DNA of 64,000 nucleotides from Aquimarina spongiae (GTDB lineage Bacteria; Bacteroidota; Bacteroidia; Flavobacteriales; Flavobacteriaceae), in NCBI RefSeq assembly GCF_900141785.1, contig NZ_FQYP01000006.1:124001-188000 (forward strand). Reading direction: 5' to 3'. A program made the translations under genes and the position numbers. Below are positions 19,829-29,340 of this stretch, piece after piece. Each line of letters begins with the position of its first letter. The first letter of the stretch is position 1. The notes under the pieces were generated by a model. It was not told the DNA's origin and did not search any database. It was given only the letters and a program-made list of their open reading frames with translations.

Positions 19829-20344
19829 TCAAATTCCTTCAATTTCTTTTCTTAATTTTTCTAATGCCCCATAAATTCTCTTTTCTACGGCTTTTCTTGA
19901 AATGCCTAAAAGCGCTGCAATTTCTTTGTGCTTTTTCCCTTCAACCCTATTTAAAAGAAATGCAACACGCTGAGGTTCTGTAAGGTTCGCAAGGGCTTTT
20001 TGATACTTTTGTAAATACTCTTTTTCCTCCAAAATGAATTCTGGAGATTGATTAGTATAATTTTTATGGTCTTCTTGTTGAAACTTTAGTTTTACCTTAT
20101 CGTGTTTAAGCTGATTTAAGGATAAATTGTTAGCAATTGTGAACAGAAAACTTTTTGTTTTTTGCAGGGGAACTTTTTTACAATTATCCCAAAGTTTAAT
20201 AAATGCCTCTTGAACCTTGTCTCGGGGGCTGATATGCTCTCCATACTTGTAATAAATGAAATTATGTAATTCTTGAGCATGTTTCTTGAAAAGTTCAGCA
20301 AACAACTTTTCTTCGCAAACATTGTCATAGAGGTTCTTAGACAT
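19829..20344 (-). CDS. FecI-family RNA polymerase sigma-70 factor
   Basis: This 171-residue ECF sigma factor has region 2 (HNFIYYKYGEHISPRDKVQEAFIKLW) and region 4 with a helix-turn-helix (KHKEIAALLGISRKAVEKRI). It lies directly before fecR and the receptor, so it is expected to transcribe the receptor when the signal arrives. The two lipoprotein genes on the other side of the divergent gap might also be targets, which is a guess. The ATG at 20344 is clear. Confidence 0.93.
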   Translation of the reverse strand: MSKNLYDNVCEEKLFAELFKKHAQELHNFIYYKYGEHISPRDKVQEAFIKLWDNCKKVPLQKTKSFLFTIANNLSLNQLKHDKVKLKFQQEDHKNYTNQSPEFILEEKEYLQKYQKALANLTEPQRVAFLLNRVEGKKHKEIAALLGISRKAVEKRIYGALEKLRKEIEGI

Positions 20345-20446
20345 TACTATATTTTTTGTTAAAATTATAAAAAATACTATTTACCAGTAGGAATTTTCGC
20401 GGTTTAATTGTTATTATACAAATAGTTGTTGGAAAAAGTAAAAAGA

Positions 20447-21109
20447 ATGAAGACTAGGATATTAATTTTCTGTTTGGCTGCGATAATGAGCTTAGTAGGG
20501 TGTCAAAATGAAGAAAGAGAAATTATCGATCCTACAATTGACGACGTGATTCCCAGAAATTCGCAATTAGCAAGTTTAATTAAAAATGTAGTGACTCATG
20601 ATGGTTCTTTTGATAATATAGTAGACAAAGGACATTGTTTTAGTATTAAATTACCTTATACAATCTTAAGAAATCAGGAGGAATTTTTAATTGATGAGGT
20701 AAACGATTATCAATTGTTTCAAGATACGGATAACATACAGATTCAATTCCCTGTAGTAATTACACTATTTAATTATCAAGAAACCGAAGTTGAAAATCAA
20801 GCCCAGCTTGACGCGCTAGGAAATGCTTGTTTGTCGAACGATCCTGATATCGAGTGTATAGATTTTACTTACCCTATTCGAATATCTACTTTTGACAGCC
20901 GAACAAACCAATTAGAGACGCTAGAATTATTTCATGATTCAGAAATGTTTGAATTCATGGATCAGACAGACGAAACGGTTTCGATGAGTATTAACTACCC
21001 CATAGATTTGTTGTTACACGATGGGCAAAATTCGCAAGCCCAACATAATACGGCTCTATTGAATGCTATTCTCGAAGTAGCAACTGCCTGCGATGAGAAC
21101 GATTTATAA
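20447..21109 (+). CDS. Lipoprotein of unknown function
   Basis: This 220-residue protein starts at ATG 20447 (MKTRILIFCLAAIMSLVGC). The 21 bases upstream from the TTG at 20426 are probably leader. The lipobox is LVGC. The mature part has four cysteines, the phrase HCFSIKLPYTI, and a mix of beta-type segments. I do not recognise a domain. It is divergent from fecI with a 102-base gap, and a terminator follows before the first FAS1 gene. An outer-membrane or surface lipoprotein partner of the fecI-receptor set is a guess. Confidence 0.8.
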   Translation: MKTRILIFCLAAIMSLVGCQNEEREIIDPTIDDVIPRNSQLASLIKNVVTHDGSFDNIVDKGHCFSIKLPYTILRNQEEFLIDEVNDYQLFQDTDNIQIQFPVVITLFNYQETEVENQAQLDALGNACLSNDPDIECIDFTYPIRISTFDSRTNQLETLELFHDSEMFEFMDQTDETVSMSINYPIDLLLHDGQNSQAQHNTALLNAILEVATACDENDL

Positions 21110-21126
21110 GTAAAGAAGATAAGTAG

Positions 21127-21154
21127 AAAAGCCGCTATTGTAGCGGCTTTTTTT
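21127..21154 (+). terminator. Intrinsic terminator after the lipoprotein gene
   Basis: AAAAGCCGCTA (21127-21137) pairs with TAGCGGC plus a T-run (21141-21154) around a TTG loop. Confidence 0.9.
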
Positions 21155-21273
21155 GTTTAACATTTTAGTTTAAAACGTTAAACAAAAAGTTAAATAAATG
21201 CTAAAACCCCAATACCAGGGTTAGAGTTTTCAGGATTGAGTTGTTTAATCATCAAACAATAAATTTAAACACC

Positions 21274-23103
21274 ATGAAAATGAAAAATTTCCTCAAAACA
21301 GTTTTGATAGCATTTTTAACCATTACTGTTTTTTCGTGTTCGGATGATGATGATACTACCTTTCCCCCTTCATCAACAACGATTGCGGATTTTGTAGCGG
21401 CAAACGCAGATTATAGTTCTTTGCTTGCAGCATTAGAAAAAGCTGAACTAGTACAAACTTTATCCGAAGAAGGAAGTTTTACTGTTTTCGCTCCAAACAA
21501 CGCAGCATTCGATGCACTGCTTACGAGTCTGGGAGTAACACTAGATGATCTCTCAAAAGATGATTTAACACCAATCTTATTAAATCACGTTTTAGGATCA
21601 AGACTCACTTCTACACAATTGACTACTGGATATTCTGATAACCTGGCAGGTTTTAGTACCTATGTAAATACGTCAAGTGGGGTACAAATCAATGGAATCT
21701 CCACAGTAACACAGGCTGATATCGAGCAATCTAACGGAGTGATCCATGCTGTAGATGCTGTAATTACACTACCCACGGTGACTACTTTTGCAGTTGCAGA
21801 CCCTAACTTTGATACATTACAAGCAGCACTTACAGATCTTACTCCAGATACGGATTATGCAACTGTGTTAAGTACAGCAAACGGAACTGACCCGGCTCCA
21901 TTCACAGTATTTGCACCCACAAACGATGCATTTACGGATCTTTTGGATAGATTCAATATCGAGATAGCAGACCTTACAGCTGCTCAATTAGAGATAGTAT
22001 TAAATTATCACGTAATTGCAGGAGCTAATGTTTTGGCAGCAGATCTACCTGGTATTCCTGATGGAGTAACTCCAGCTACTTTACAAGGGGAAACACTAAC
22101 ATTAAATCTAGAAGGCGGAGCATTTTTACGTGATAAAACAGGAGTGGATTCTGAAATTATTGCTACAGATGTAAAGGCCACCAATGGTGTGATTCATGCT
22201 ATTGATAAAGTGCTTTTACCTAACGCCGCATTAGATGCTTTAGGAAGAAGTTTTACAGCTGTAGCCTTTAATGGAGGAGAAGCAAGTGATTTTTCTTCTT
22301 TGTATGCTGCTCTTCGTATTACAGGTCTGAATGACGCTTTGGATAGCGCAACAATGCGTACTGTATTCGCACCCACTAATACGGCATTCGATGCTTTGTT
22401 GGATGGTGCTAGTCTGGAAGACTTACCGGTAGCAACAGTAACACAAATATTATTGAACCATGTGATAGATGGAAAGTTATTATCCACTGATTTGTCTACA
22501 AGCTATGCAAATACATTAGCGACATTTGGGGATACTATGAACAATTTGAGCATCTATATCAATACTAGTAGTGGAGTAGTGCTTAATGGCGGGATGGCTA
22601 ATGGAGGAGCAACAGTAGCAACACCTAATGTAGAAACCCGTAACGGAGTAATTCATGTGGTGGATGCAGTAATAGGGTTGCCAACTGTGGTAACATTTGC
22701 GGTTGCAGATTCTAATTTCTCTACTTTGGTTTCTGCACTTACCGACCTTACACCGGCGACTGATTTTGTAAGTGTGTTAAGCACAGCAAACGGAACAGAC
22801 CCAGCACCATTTACAGTATTCGCGCCTACTAATGATGCATTTTCTGCAATAACAATCCCAGGAGAATCAGAACTTACTCCAATACTTCAATATCATGTAG
22901 TTGCAGGAGCAAATGTTAGAGCAGCAGATTTATCAGATGGTCAAGTAGTTACTACTTTAGAAACAGGAACTTTTACCGTAAATGTTGGTAGTAGTGTAAC
23001 TATAACTGATGAAAATAGTAGAGTTACCAATGTTGTTGTAACCGATGTTCAGGCAGTAAATGGAGTTATCCATGTTGTAGACCAAGTATTATTACCAATG
23101 ATG
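21274..23103 (+). CDS. Four-domain fasciclin (FAS1) lipoprotein
   Basis: The gene encodes about 610 residues from ATG 21274 (MKMKNFLKTVLIAFLTITVFSC). The lipobox is VFSC, then an acidic SDDDD stretch, a common surface-export signal in Bacteroidota. Four FAS1 domains follow, each with the FTVFAP and NGVIHVVDAV motifs. Domains 1 and 3 share an NTSSGV phrase, and domains 2 and 4 share STANGTDPAPFTVFAP, so the array appears to come from doubling a two-domain unit. FAS1 domains act in adhesion to cells, matrix or polymers. A cell-surface adhesive role is inferred. Confidence 0.9.
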
Positions 23104-23114
23104 TAATTCAATAT

Positions 23115-23142
23115 ATATCCAGGCTCGAGAGAGCCTGGATAT
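23115..23142 (+). terminator. Terminator after the first FAS1 gene
   Basis: A perfect 12-base stem (23115-23126 with 23131-23142) with a GAGA tetraloop is followed by TTCTTTC. The T-run is weak. Confidence 0.7.
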
Positions 23143-23196
23143 TTCTTTCACATATTTCACACTTCTTAATTTCTAACTCTTAAAATTAAAATTGCT

Positions 23197-25353
23197 ATGA
23201 AAAAACTAACCAGTAGGTTATGCATGTCGATCTTTTGCATAATTGTATCGAGTATGTTTGTGGCTTGTCAAAATGATGACGAAGTCCAAAACGAACCAGA
23301 ACTTATTGAATTCGAAGAGTCAAAAATTATCAGTTTTGATGCAATCGAAGAAATGACAAAAACGCTTCTTGATGGTGAATTAACAGTCAAGGACGAAGGC
23401 AAAACGTTTGGAATCAGTAGAGAAAAAAGAGTATATGATTTTTCTGCTGAAGTATTACAGGGAGCAGGATCTGGAACACAGCTTTCAGGAGAACTTTCGT
23501 TAAACTTTACTTTTTATCATGCCAGTTTTACCATTGTAAGAGGTAATCTCGAATTGCCAGATGGTACCAAAGCAAGGGCAAGGGGAGCCATTATAAGTGA
23601 TGGGATTTTCTATATTATAATTGATCCGCCAGGAAGAGATTTAATTTTTGGTATCGGTAGAGTACAAGATAACGGAAATGTTGATGGAAGTTTTAAATTC
23701 TTTACCCGAGGAGGTTTAGGAAGAGGATTGTGGACTGCAGAGTTACTAGAAACTACTAGACCAAATAAAACTATAGTCGAACTTATCGTTGAAGATGGAA
23801 GATTTACCTCTTTGGTCGGAGCATTACAAGCAGCAGATTTGGTGGAACCATTGTCAGGAGAAGGACCTTTTACAGTTTTTGCTCCTACCGATGAAGCTTT
23901 TGAAGCTTTGGAAGAAATTCCACCATTAGAAACGTTAACACAAATATTATTATATCATGTTGCAAGCGGGAGGTTAAATACCGCAGAATTGTTAGCCCAA
24001 GAGTTGACGGAAACACTACAAGGAGAAGATGTAAAAGTAAGCTTAAATGAGAATAATGAGATTGTTATCAATGATACGGTAAAATTACTCTCAGCAAATA
24101 TTGGCGGTTCAAATGGTATCATACAAGTTATTGATGCTGTGTTGATCCCACCTTCTTTTGAAACGCAACAAAGTATTGTAGAAATTGCAGTTGCCACTCC
24201 AGAGTTATCTACTTTGGTAGGTGCTTTACAGGCTGCAGATTTGGTAGATACATTGAATGGAGATGGTCCTTTTACCGTGTTTGCACCAACCAATAATGCT
24301 TTTGCTGCGTTGTCTGAAATACCATCTGGAGATGCATTGACCGAAGTGTTACTATACCATGTAGCTTCTGGAAAACTAACCGCAGAAGAATTGATTGAAG
24401 GTCAAACAGTAACTACCATACAGGGAGAAGAAGTAACCATTGCTATGAATGATGATGGTAAAGTAATTTTGAATGATACCATCGAAGTGTTGATGGCAGA
24501 TATCGAGGCTTCCAATGGTATTGTGCATGTAATTAATGGAGTCTTGTTACCTCCAGCAGAATTACAAAGTATTGTAGAGATTGCTGTAGCTACACCAGAA
24601 TTATCTACACTGGTGGGTGCGCTACAAGCGGCAGATTTGGTGGATACGCTTAATGGAGATGGTCCCTTTACCGTGTTCGCGCCAACAAATGATGCGTTTG
24701 CAGCTTTATCCGAGGTCCCATCTGGAGATGCATTGACCGAGGTATTATTGTATCACGTTGCTTCCGGAAAATTAACTGCAGAGGATTTATTGACCGGTCA
24801 AACAGTAACTACCATTCAAGGAGAAGAAGTAACCATTGCTATGAATGATGATGGTAAAGTAATTTTGAATGATACTATCGAAGTATTGATGGCGGATGTC
24901 GAAGCATCTAATGGAATAGTTCATGTAATTACTGGAGTTCTGTTACCCCCCGCAGAACTACAAAGTATCGTAGAGATTGCAATCAGTACCCCTGAGCTTT
25001 CTACCCTGGTAGGAGCATTACAGGCAGCAGATTTGGTTGATGCACTTAGCGCAGAAGGACCTTTCACAGTGTTTGCACCAACCAATGCTGCCTTCGATGC
25101 ATTGAGCGCAATTCCTTCTGGAGACGCACTAAGAGAGGTGTTGATATATCATGTAGCATCAGGGAAATTAACTGCAGATGAACTACTTGCCGGCCAAACA
25201 GTAACTACATTACAAGGAGATGAAGTTACTATCGAGATGGTAAATGACGAAGTAGTATTAAATGGAAACATAAGAGTAGCCATGGCCAATATTGAGGCAT
25301 CCAATGGTATTATTCATGTTATTGAGGGAGTTTTGATTCCTTCAGCTCACTAA
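23197..25353 (+). CDS. Multi-domain FAS1 lipoprotein with a unique N-terminal domain
   Basis: This 718-residue lipoprotein has the lipobox VAC (near residue 25) and acidic residues after it. Residues about 50-185 form a domain I do not recognise, with repeated beta-type segments (SGELSLNFTFYHASF). Four FAS1 domains follow from about residue 190. Domain starts in DNA are at 23770, 24172, 24568 and 24964. The spacing is 402, then 396, then 396 bases, so domains 2 to 4 repeat at exactly 132 residues. Domains 2 and 3 are nearly identical. It is in the same orientation as the first FAS1 gene, 91 bases later. Confidence 0.9.
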   Translation: MKKLTSRLCMSIFCIIVSSMFVACQNDDEVQNEPELIEFEESKIISFDAIEEMTKTLLDGELTVKDEGKTFGISREKRVYDFSAEVLQGAGSGTQLSGELSLNFTFYHASFTIVRGNLELPDGTKARARGAIISDGIFYIIIDPPGRDLIFGIGRVQDNGNVDGSFKFFTRGGLGRGLWTAELLETTRPNKTIVELIVEDGRFTSLVGALQAADLVEPLSGEGPFTVFAPTDEAFEALEEIPPLETLTQILLYHVASGRLNTAELLAQELTETLQGEDVKVSLNENNEIVINDTVKLLSANIGGSNGIIQVIDAVLIPPSFETQQSIVEIAVATPELSTLVGALQAADLVDTLNGDGPFTVFAPTNNAFAALSEIPSGDALTEVLLYHVASGKLTAEELIEGQTVTTIQGEEVTIAMNDDGKVILNDTIEVLMADIEASNGIVHVINGVLLPPAELQSIVEIAVATPELSTLVGALQAADLVDTLNGDGPFTVFAPTNDAFAALSEVPSGDALTEVLLYHVASGKLTAEDLLTGQTVTTIQGEEVTIAMNDDGKVILNDTIEVLMADVEASNGIVHVITGVLLPPAELQSIVEIAISTPELSTLVGALQAADLVDALSAEGPFTVFAPTNAAFDALSAIPSGDALREVLIYHVASGKLTADELLAGQTVTTLQGDEVTIEMVNDEVVLNGNIRVAMANIEASNGIIHVIEGVLIPSAH
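24172..25350 (+). repeat. Tandem FAS1 units with exact 396-base period
   Basis: Units begin at 24172, 24568 and 24964. The first two differ at few protein positions (for example AFAALSEI / AFAALSEV and MADIEAS / MADVEAS). Their DNA also matches closely, for example in the block reading MNDDGKVILNDTIEV in both, which points to recent duplication. Confidence 0.85.
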
Positions 25354-25395
25354 TAAGTGTTAATTTAGGTTTAGCCACCTTATAATTAATTTTCC

Positions 25396-25448
25396 AAAAA
25401 AAAGCCATCGAAAGAAATCAATTTATCGATTTCTTTTGGTGGCTTTTT
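25396..25448 (+). terminator. Terminator after the second FAS1 gene
   Basis: A long imperfect stem (25396-25419 with 25428-25448, outer AAAAAGCCA / TGGCTTTTT) ends in a T-run. Confidence 0.8.
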
Positions 25449-25552
25449 GTATTATTTCTGAAATAGAAAACATTTTGATATAGAATTCTCAAATTATCCA
25501 AAATGATTATAATTCTGCATTTCCTTTCTTTTATTAATACACTACAAATGTG

Positions 25553-25560
25553 TAAATTTG
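25553..25560 (+). promoter_or_regulatory. -7 element before ffh
   Basis: TAAATTTG matches TAnnTTTG and lies 44 bases before the ffh start. The expected -33 position holds TTA rather than TTG. Confidence 0.45.
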
Positions 25561-25604
25561 CAGCTATCTATCGATAAAGGTAGTATTGCAAAACAGAGAA
25601 TTTT

Positions 25605-26933
25605 ATGTTTGATAATTTAAGTGATAAGTTAGATAAGGCCTTACATATTCTTAAAGGTCATGGTCAGATTACAGAAATAAATGTAGCCGAAACCCTAAAA
25701 GAAGTACGAAGAGCCTTAGTTGATGCGGATGTAAACTATAAGATAGCCAAGGATTTTACTGCAAGAGTAAAAGAAAAAGCAATAGGAGAGAACGTATTAA
25801 AAAGTCTTAAGCCAGGTCAGTTAATGGTGAAACTGGTAAAAGACGAACTTACCGAGTTAATGGGAGGTGACGCTGCAGGGATTAATTTGTCTGACTCGCC
25901 ATCGATCATTTTAATGTCTGGATTACAAGGGTCGGGTAAGACAACATTCTCTGGAAAACTTGCGAATTATTTAAAAAATAAAAAAACCAAGAAACCTCTT
26001 TTGGTCGCCTGTGATGTATACAGACCTGCAGCGATTGATCAGCTGCATGTAGTAGGGGAGCAGATCAATGTTGAGGTATTTAGTGATAGAGGAAATAACG
26101 ATCCTGTAGCAATTGCTAAAGCCGGTGTGGCTCATGCAAAAGCAAATGGAAACAATGTTGTAATTATAGATACGGCGGGTCGTTTGGCGGTTGATGAAGC
26201 CATGATGACCGAGATCGAGAATATACATAAAGCTATTTCTCCTAGTGAAACACTGTTTGTGGTAGATTCGATGACTGGTCAGGATGCGGTAAATACTGCG
26301 AAAGCATTTAACGATGTTTTGAATTTTGATGGTGTAATTCTTACCAAGTTAGATGGTGATACTCGAGGTGGAGCCGCAATTTCTATTAAATCTGTGGTTA
26401 ATAAACCAATCAAGTTTATAGGTACCGGAGAGAAAATGGAAGCTATTGATGTTTTCTACCCTTCGCGTATGGCAGATCGAATCCTTGGGATGGGAGATGT
26501 AGTATCGCTGGTAGAACGTGCGCAAGAGCAGTTTGATGAAGAAGAAGCTAGAAAATTACAGAAGAAAATAGCAAAAAATCAATTCGGTTTTGATGATTTC
26601 TTGAAGCAAATCCAGCAAATCAAGAAAATGGGTAATATGAAAGATTTAGTGGGGATGATACCCGGAGCCGGGAAAATGATGAAAAATATGGATATCGATG
26701 ATGATGCTTTCAAACATATTGAAGCGATTATTCATTCTATGACTCCTGCAGAGCGTGCAAAGCCACAAATTATTAATGCCAGCAGAAAAAAACGTATTGG
26801 TAAAGGATCAGGAACCTCGATTCAACAGGTAAATCAGTTACTGAAGCAGTTTGATCAAATGAGCAAAATGATGAAGATGATGCAAGGTGGAGGTGGCAAA
26901 CGTATGATGCAGATGATGGGTAAAATGAGATAA
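25605..26933 (+). CDS. ffh: Signal recognition particle protein Ffh
   Basis: Ffh binds 4.5S RNA and signal sequences and delivers nascent chains to FtsY. The 442-residue protein has the NG GTPase domain with GLQGSGKTTFSGKLA, DVYRPAAIDQL, DTAGRL and TKLDGDTRGGAA. It also has a methionine-rich M domain from about residue 300 ending in KMMKMMQGG repeats. All GTPase motifs are intact. folD follows after 41 bases. Confidence 0.98.
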   Translation: MFDNLSDKLDKALHILKGHGQITEINVAETLKEVRRALVDADVNYKIAKDFTARVKEKAIGENVLKSLKPGQLMVKLVKDELTELMGGDAAGINLSDSPSIILMSGLQGSGKTTFSGKLANYLKNKKTKKPLLVACDVYRPAAIDQLHVVGEQINVEVFSDRGNNDPVAIAKAGVAHAKANGNNVVIIDTAGRLAVDEAMMTEIENIHKAISPSETLFVVDSMTGQDAVNTAKAFNDVLNFDGVILTKLDGDTRGGAAISIKSVVNKPIKFIGTGEKMEAIDVFYPSRMADRILGMGDVVSLVERAQEQFDEEEARKLQKKIAKNQFGFDDFLKQIQQIKKMGNMKDLVGMIPGAGKMMKNMDIDDDAFKHIEAIIHSMTPAERAKPQIINASRKKRIGKGSGTSIQQVNQLLKQFDQMSKMMKMMQGGGGKRMMQMMGKMR

Positions 26934-26974
26934 ATTAAAACACAACATAAACTATTTAAGCACATTATAGGGGG

Positions 26975-27862
26975 ATGGAATTATTAGACGGAAAAAAAGT
27001 TAGCAACGATATTAAAGACGAAATTGCTGTCGAGGTTCAAAAAATGAAGGACAGAGGAGAGAAAGTTCCTCATTTGGCGGCAGTATTAGTAGGTAACGAC
27101 GGCGCCAGTTTAACGTATGTAGGTAGTAAAGTAAAAGCCTGCGAGCGTGTAGGTTTTGAATCTACTTTGGTAAAAATGCCTAGTACAACTAGTGAGATTG
27201 AGTTGTTGACTAAAATCAAAGAGTTGAATGAGGACGATAATATTGATGGATTTATCGTGCAATTACCGCTTCCTCCACAAATTGATACGCAAAAAGTCTT
27301 ATTAGCAGTAGATCCTGACAAGGATGTTGATGGTTTTCACCCAATGAACTTTGGTAAGATGGCATTGGATATGTCTACTTTTATACCAGCAACGCCTTTT
27401 GGGATTTTAGAATTGCTAGAGCGTTATGATGTAGATACCAAAGGAAAGCACACTGTGGTTATCGGTAGAAGTCATATTGTTGGGCGGCCTATGAGTATCT
27501 TGATGGGTAGAAAAGGATGGCCAGGGAATTCTACCGTTACTCTAACACATAGTCATACCAAAAATATTACACAGATTATATCTCAAGCTGATATTGTGAT
27601 CTCTGCTTTAGGAGTTCCTAATTTTTTAAAAGCTGAAATGGTGAAGGATGATGCAGTAATTATTGATGTGGGTATTACTCGTGTTACTGACGAAACTAGA
27701 CCAAAAGGATATAAGATCGTAGGAGATGTTGACTTTGAAAACGTAAGTAAAAAAGCATCCCATATTACTCCTGTTCCTGGTGGAGTAGGGCCGATGACTA
27801 TAGCAATGTTATTGAAAAATACTCTGTTAGCAAGAGAAAGGCATCATAACAACAAGAAATAA
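26975..27862 (+). CDS. folD: Bifunctional methylenetetrahydrofolate dehydrogenase/cyclohydrolase
   Basis: FolD interconverts 5,10-methylene- and 10-formyl-tetrahydrofolate, using NADP. The 295-residue protein carries the substrate lysine in TYVGSKVKACERVG and the signature GFIVQLPLPPQI. The loop VVIGRSHIVGRPMSILM and the C-terminal PVPGGVGPMTIAMLL are also present. A GGGGG run lies just before the ATG. It may be read with ffh, and a strong terminator follows. Confidence 0.98.
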   Translation: MELLDGKKVSNDIKDEIAVEVQKMKDRGEKVPHLAAVLVGNDGASLTYVGSKVKACERVGFESTLVKMPSTTSEIELLTKIKELNEDDNIDGFIVQLPLPPQIDTQKVLLAVDPDKDVDGFHPMNFGKMALDMSTFIPATPFGILELLERYDVDTKGKHTVVIGRSHIVGRPMSILMGRKGWPGNSTVTLTHSHTKNITQIISQADIVISALGVPNFLKAEMVKDDAVIIDVGITRVTDETRPKGYKIVGDVDFENVSKKASHITPVPGGVGPMTIAMLLKNTLLARERHHNNKK

Positions 27863-27882
27863 ACTTATTTCTTTTAAACGAT

Positions 27883-27926
27883 AAAAAAAATGCTCGTTAT
27901 CTGAACAGATAACGAGCATTTTTTTA
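27883..27926 (+). terminator. Intrinsic terminator after folD
   Basis: A near-perfect stem of about 20 bases (27883-27903 with 27906-27926; core ATGCTCGTTATCTG) has a 2-base apex and a T-run. Confidence 0.9.
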
Positions 27927-27977
27927 TTCTATAATTTCTGTTATTCTATAAGGTTATTAGGTTTAACAGAAACAACC

Positions 27978-28010
27978 AAAAAGTTAGATCTGTATTAGAT
28001 CTAACTTTTT
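27978..28010 (-). terminator. Terminator of the SH3/Ala-rich gene
   Basis: A 13-base stem AAAAAGTTAGATC / GATCTAACTTTTT has a 7-base loop. T-runs appear on both strands, so it can stop the minus-strand gene ending at 28055. Confidence 0.7.
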
Positions 28011-28054
28011 GTTACATTTATATTTTGGTGATATTCTGTTTAAATAATGTTTTC

Positions 28055-29215
28055 TTATTGATTAAATTTATCAGCACTAATGCTCTCGTCTCCAGAACCA
28101 CCGGTACTATATCCTCCGCTTCCACTTGGTAGAAGATCTAGAGATAAGTTATATGATGGAACATTGATTCCTTTGGTCGTTTTTACCGTTTGGAAATCTA
28201 AGATTTGCTTACTTTCTTCGTAAAGAGCATTCTTAGTAAATGTTCCGTATTTCTTACCATCAATCACTTTCTCTTTCCATTCTCTACCGTAAGCTATTTT
28301 CAACTTATACTCACCTTCTGGAATATTTCTGATAAATTGAGTAGTGTTGGTGTTAATGTAAGTTACACGTACCAATTGATCATCACTAGGTGTTTTACCT
28401 AATTTGTAAAGCTTGATAACAACTTCTGTGTTCTTACCTACTTTAATTTTTAGGTAGTTATCTAATTTGTAGTCAAACTTTCCTTTAAAGTTGAAAGACT
28501 TCGGAGTGGCTCCTGATTTATATGTCTTTTTCTCCCAGCTAGAATATTTATCCTCTCTGGTTACTTCTATGTTAGCTGCTTTAGGAGAAGAGCTATTGCT
28601 GCTTGCTCCATAAGATGGTGTTGCTGATTCTATTGGGTTAGAAGCAACGTCATCGATTCCTTTTGCTGCTCTTGCTCTAGCTGCTTTCAAGGCTGCTTCT
28701 GTTTCCGAAGCGTCTTGACGAGCTTTTCTGGCGGCTTCGTCTTTTGCGGTTTGTGCTGCTTCAGCCTGGGCGATTGCTGCTGCTGCTTCAGCTTCTGCTA
28801 ACTCTCTAGCTCTTTTAGCTTCCAAAGCTGCTTTTCTTGCTGCTTCTTCTGCCGCTCTTCTTGCTGCTTCTGCTTGAGCAATTGCTGCTGCTGCTGCTGC
28901 CTTAGCAGCTTCTCTTTGTGCTGCTGCTTTTGCTGCTGCTGCTTCCGCGTCTGCAATACGACTGTCTTCTGTTAAATATTTGGTAACAACGAATCCGTTG
29001 ATCTTCTTATACTGAATCGCACTCCATTCACCATAATTTGAACTCATTACGTAAACTTGAGTTCCTTGGGCAATTTCACCGATAGTATTAAAATTTAGAC
29101 CTGGACCACTATGTACTGTCAACTTAGTACTAGTCATCATGTACTGCTCTGCTTGCGAATACGCAGAAGAGAAAGTCATCACCAAAAGTAGAATAAATGT
29201 AAAAATAGATTTCAT
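28055..29215 (-). CDS. Secreted SH3b protein with long Ala-rich coiled coil
   Basis: This 386-residue protein has a signal peptide (1-20, ending SSAYSQ), then a bacterial SH3 domain (about 24-82, TVHSGPGLNFNTIGEIAQGT). From about 86 to 190 there is an Ala/Glu/Arg helix of coiled-coil type (AAAAIAQAEAARRAAEEAAR). The C-terminal half has a beta-type domain (NFKGKFDYKLDNYLKIKVG) and a Gly/Ser-rich end. SH3b domains often bind peptidoglycan. An extended periplasmic spacer or cell-wall link is inferred. The -7 element at 29333-29340 would give a leader of about 110 bases. Confidence 0.8.
   Translation of the reverse strand: MKSIFTFILLLVMTFSSAYSQAEQYMMTSTKLTVHSGPGLNFNTIGEIAQGTQVYVMSSNYGEWSAIQYKKINGFVVTKYLTEDSRIADAEAAAAKAAAQREAAKAAAAAAIAQAEAARRAAEEAARKAALEAKRARELAEAEAAAAIAQAEAAQTAKDEAARKARQDASETEAALKAARARAAKGIDDVASNPIESATPSYGASSNSSSPKAANIEVTREDKYSSWEKKTYKSGATPKSFNFKGKFDYKLDNYLKIKVGKNTEVVIKLYKLGKTPSDDQLVRVTYINTNTTQFIRNIPEGEYKLKIAYGREWKEKVIDGKKYGTFTKNALYEESKQILDFQTVKTTKGINVPSYNLSLDLLPSGSGGYSTGGSGDESISADKFNQ
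28645..28960. repeat. Low-complexity GCT/GCx codon tract
   Basis: This stretch of the SH3b gene is built largely from Ala codons (GCT, GCA, GCC on the coding strand) with interspersed Glu, Arg and Lys codons. It encodes the Ala-rich helix. It is part of the coding sequence and not a separate element. Confidence 0.7.
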
Positions 29216-29332
29216 ATCTCTTGTTTTAAGTAGATTGGGTTATAATATTTAACTATAAATTAATTTTTTCATCATAATTTCTAAACAAAATGTTAGAATT
29301 TACCATCAAAATTTGCTTTTCAAAAAGGGTGC

Positions 29333-29340
29333 CAAAAATA
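29333..29340 (-). promoter_or_regulatory. -7 element of the SH3b gene
   Basis: On the minus strand this reads TATTTTTG, an exact TAnnTTTG match. It is 118 bases before the start codon. No -33 TTG was found at the usual spacing. Confidence 0.4.

Noticed and set aside
23955..24293. Minus-strand frame of 112 codons inside the FAS1 gene
   Set aside because: It lies fully opposite a clear multi-domain protein and reflects codon bias of the repeats.
24172..25350. Repeated FAS1 DNA as a mobile element
   Set aside because: Repeats are in frame domains of one protein, with no transposase or terminal inverted repeats.
28645..28960. Repeated GCT tract as a possible CRISPR or VNTR locus
   Set aside because: Units are irregular codons in a continuous reading frame, without spacers.
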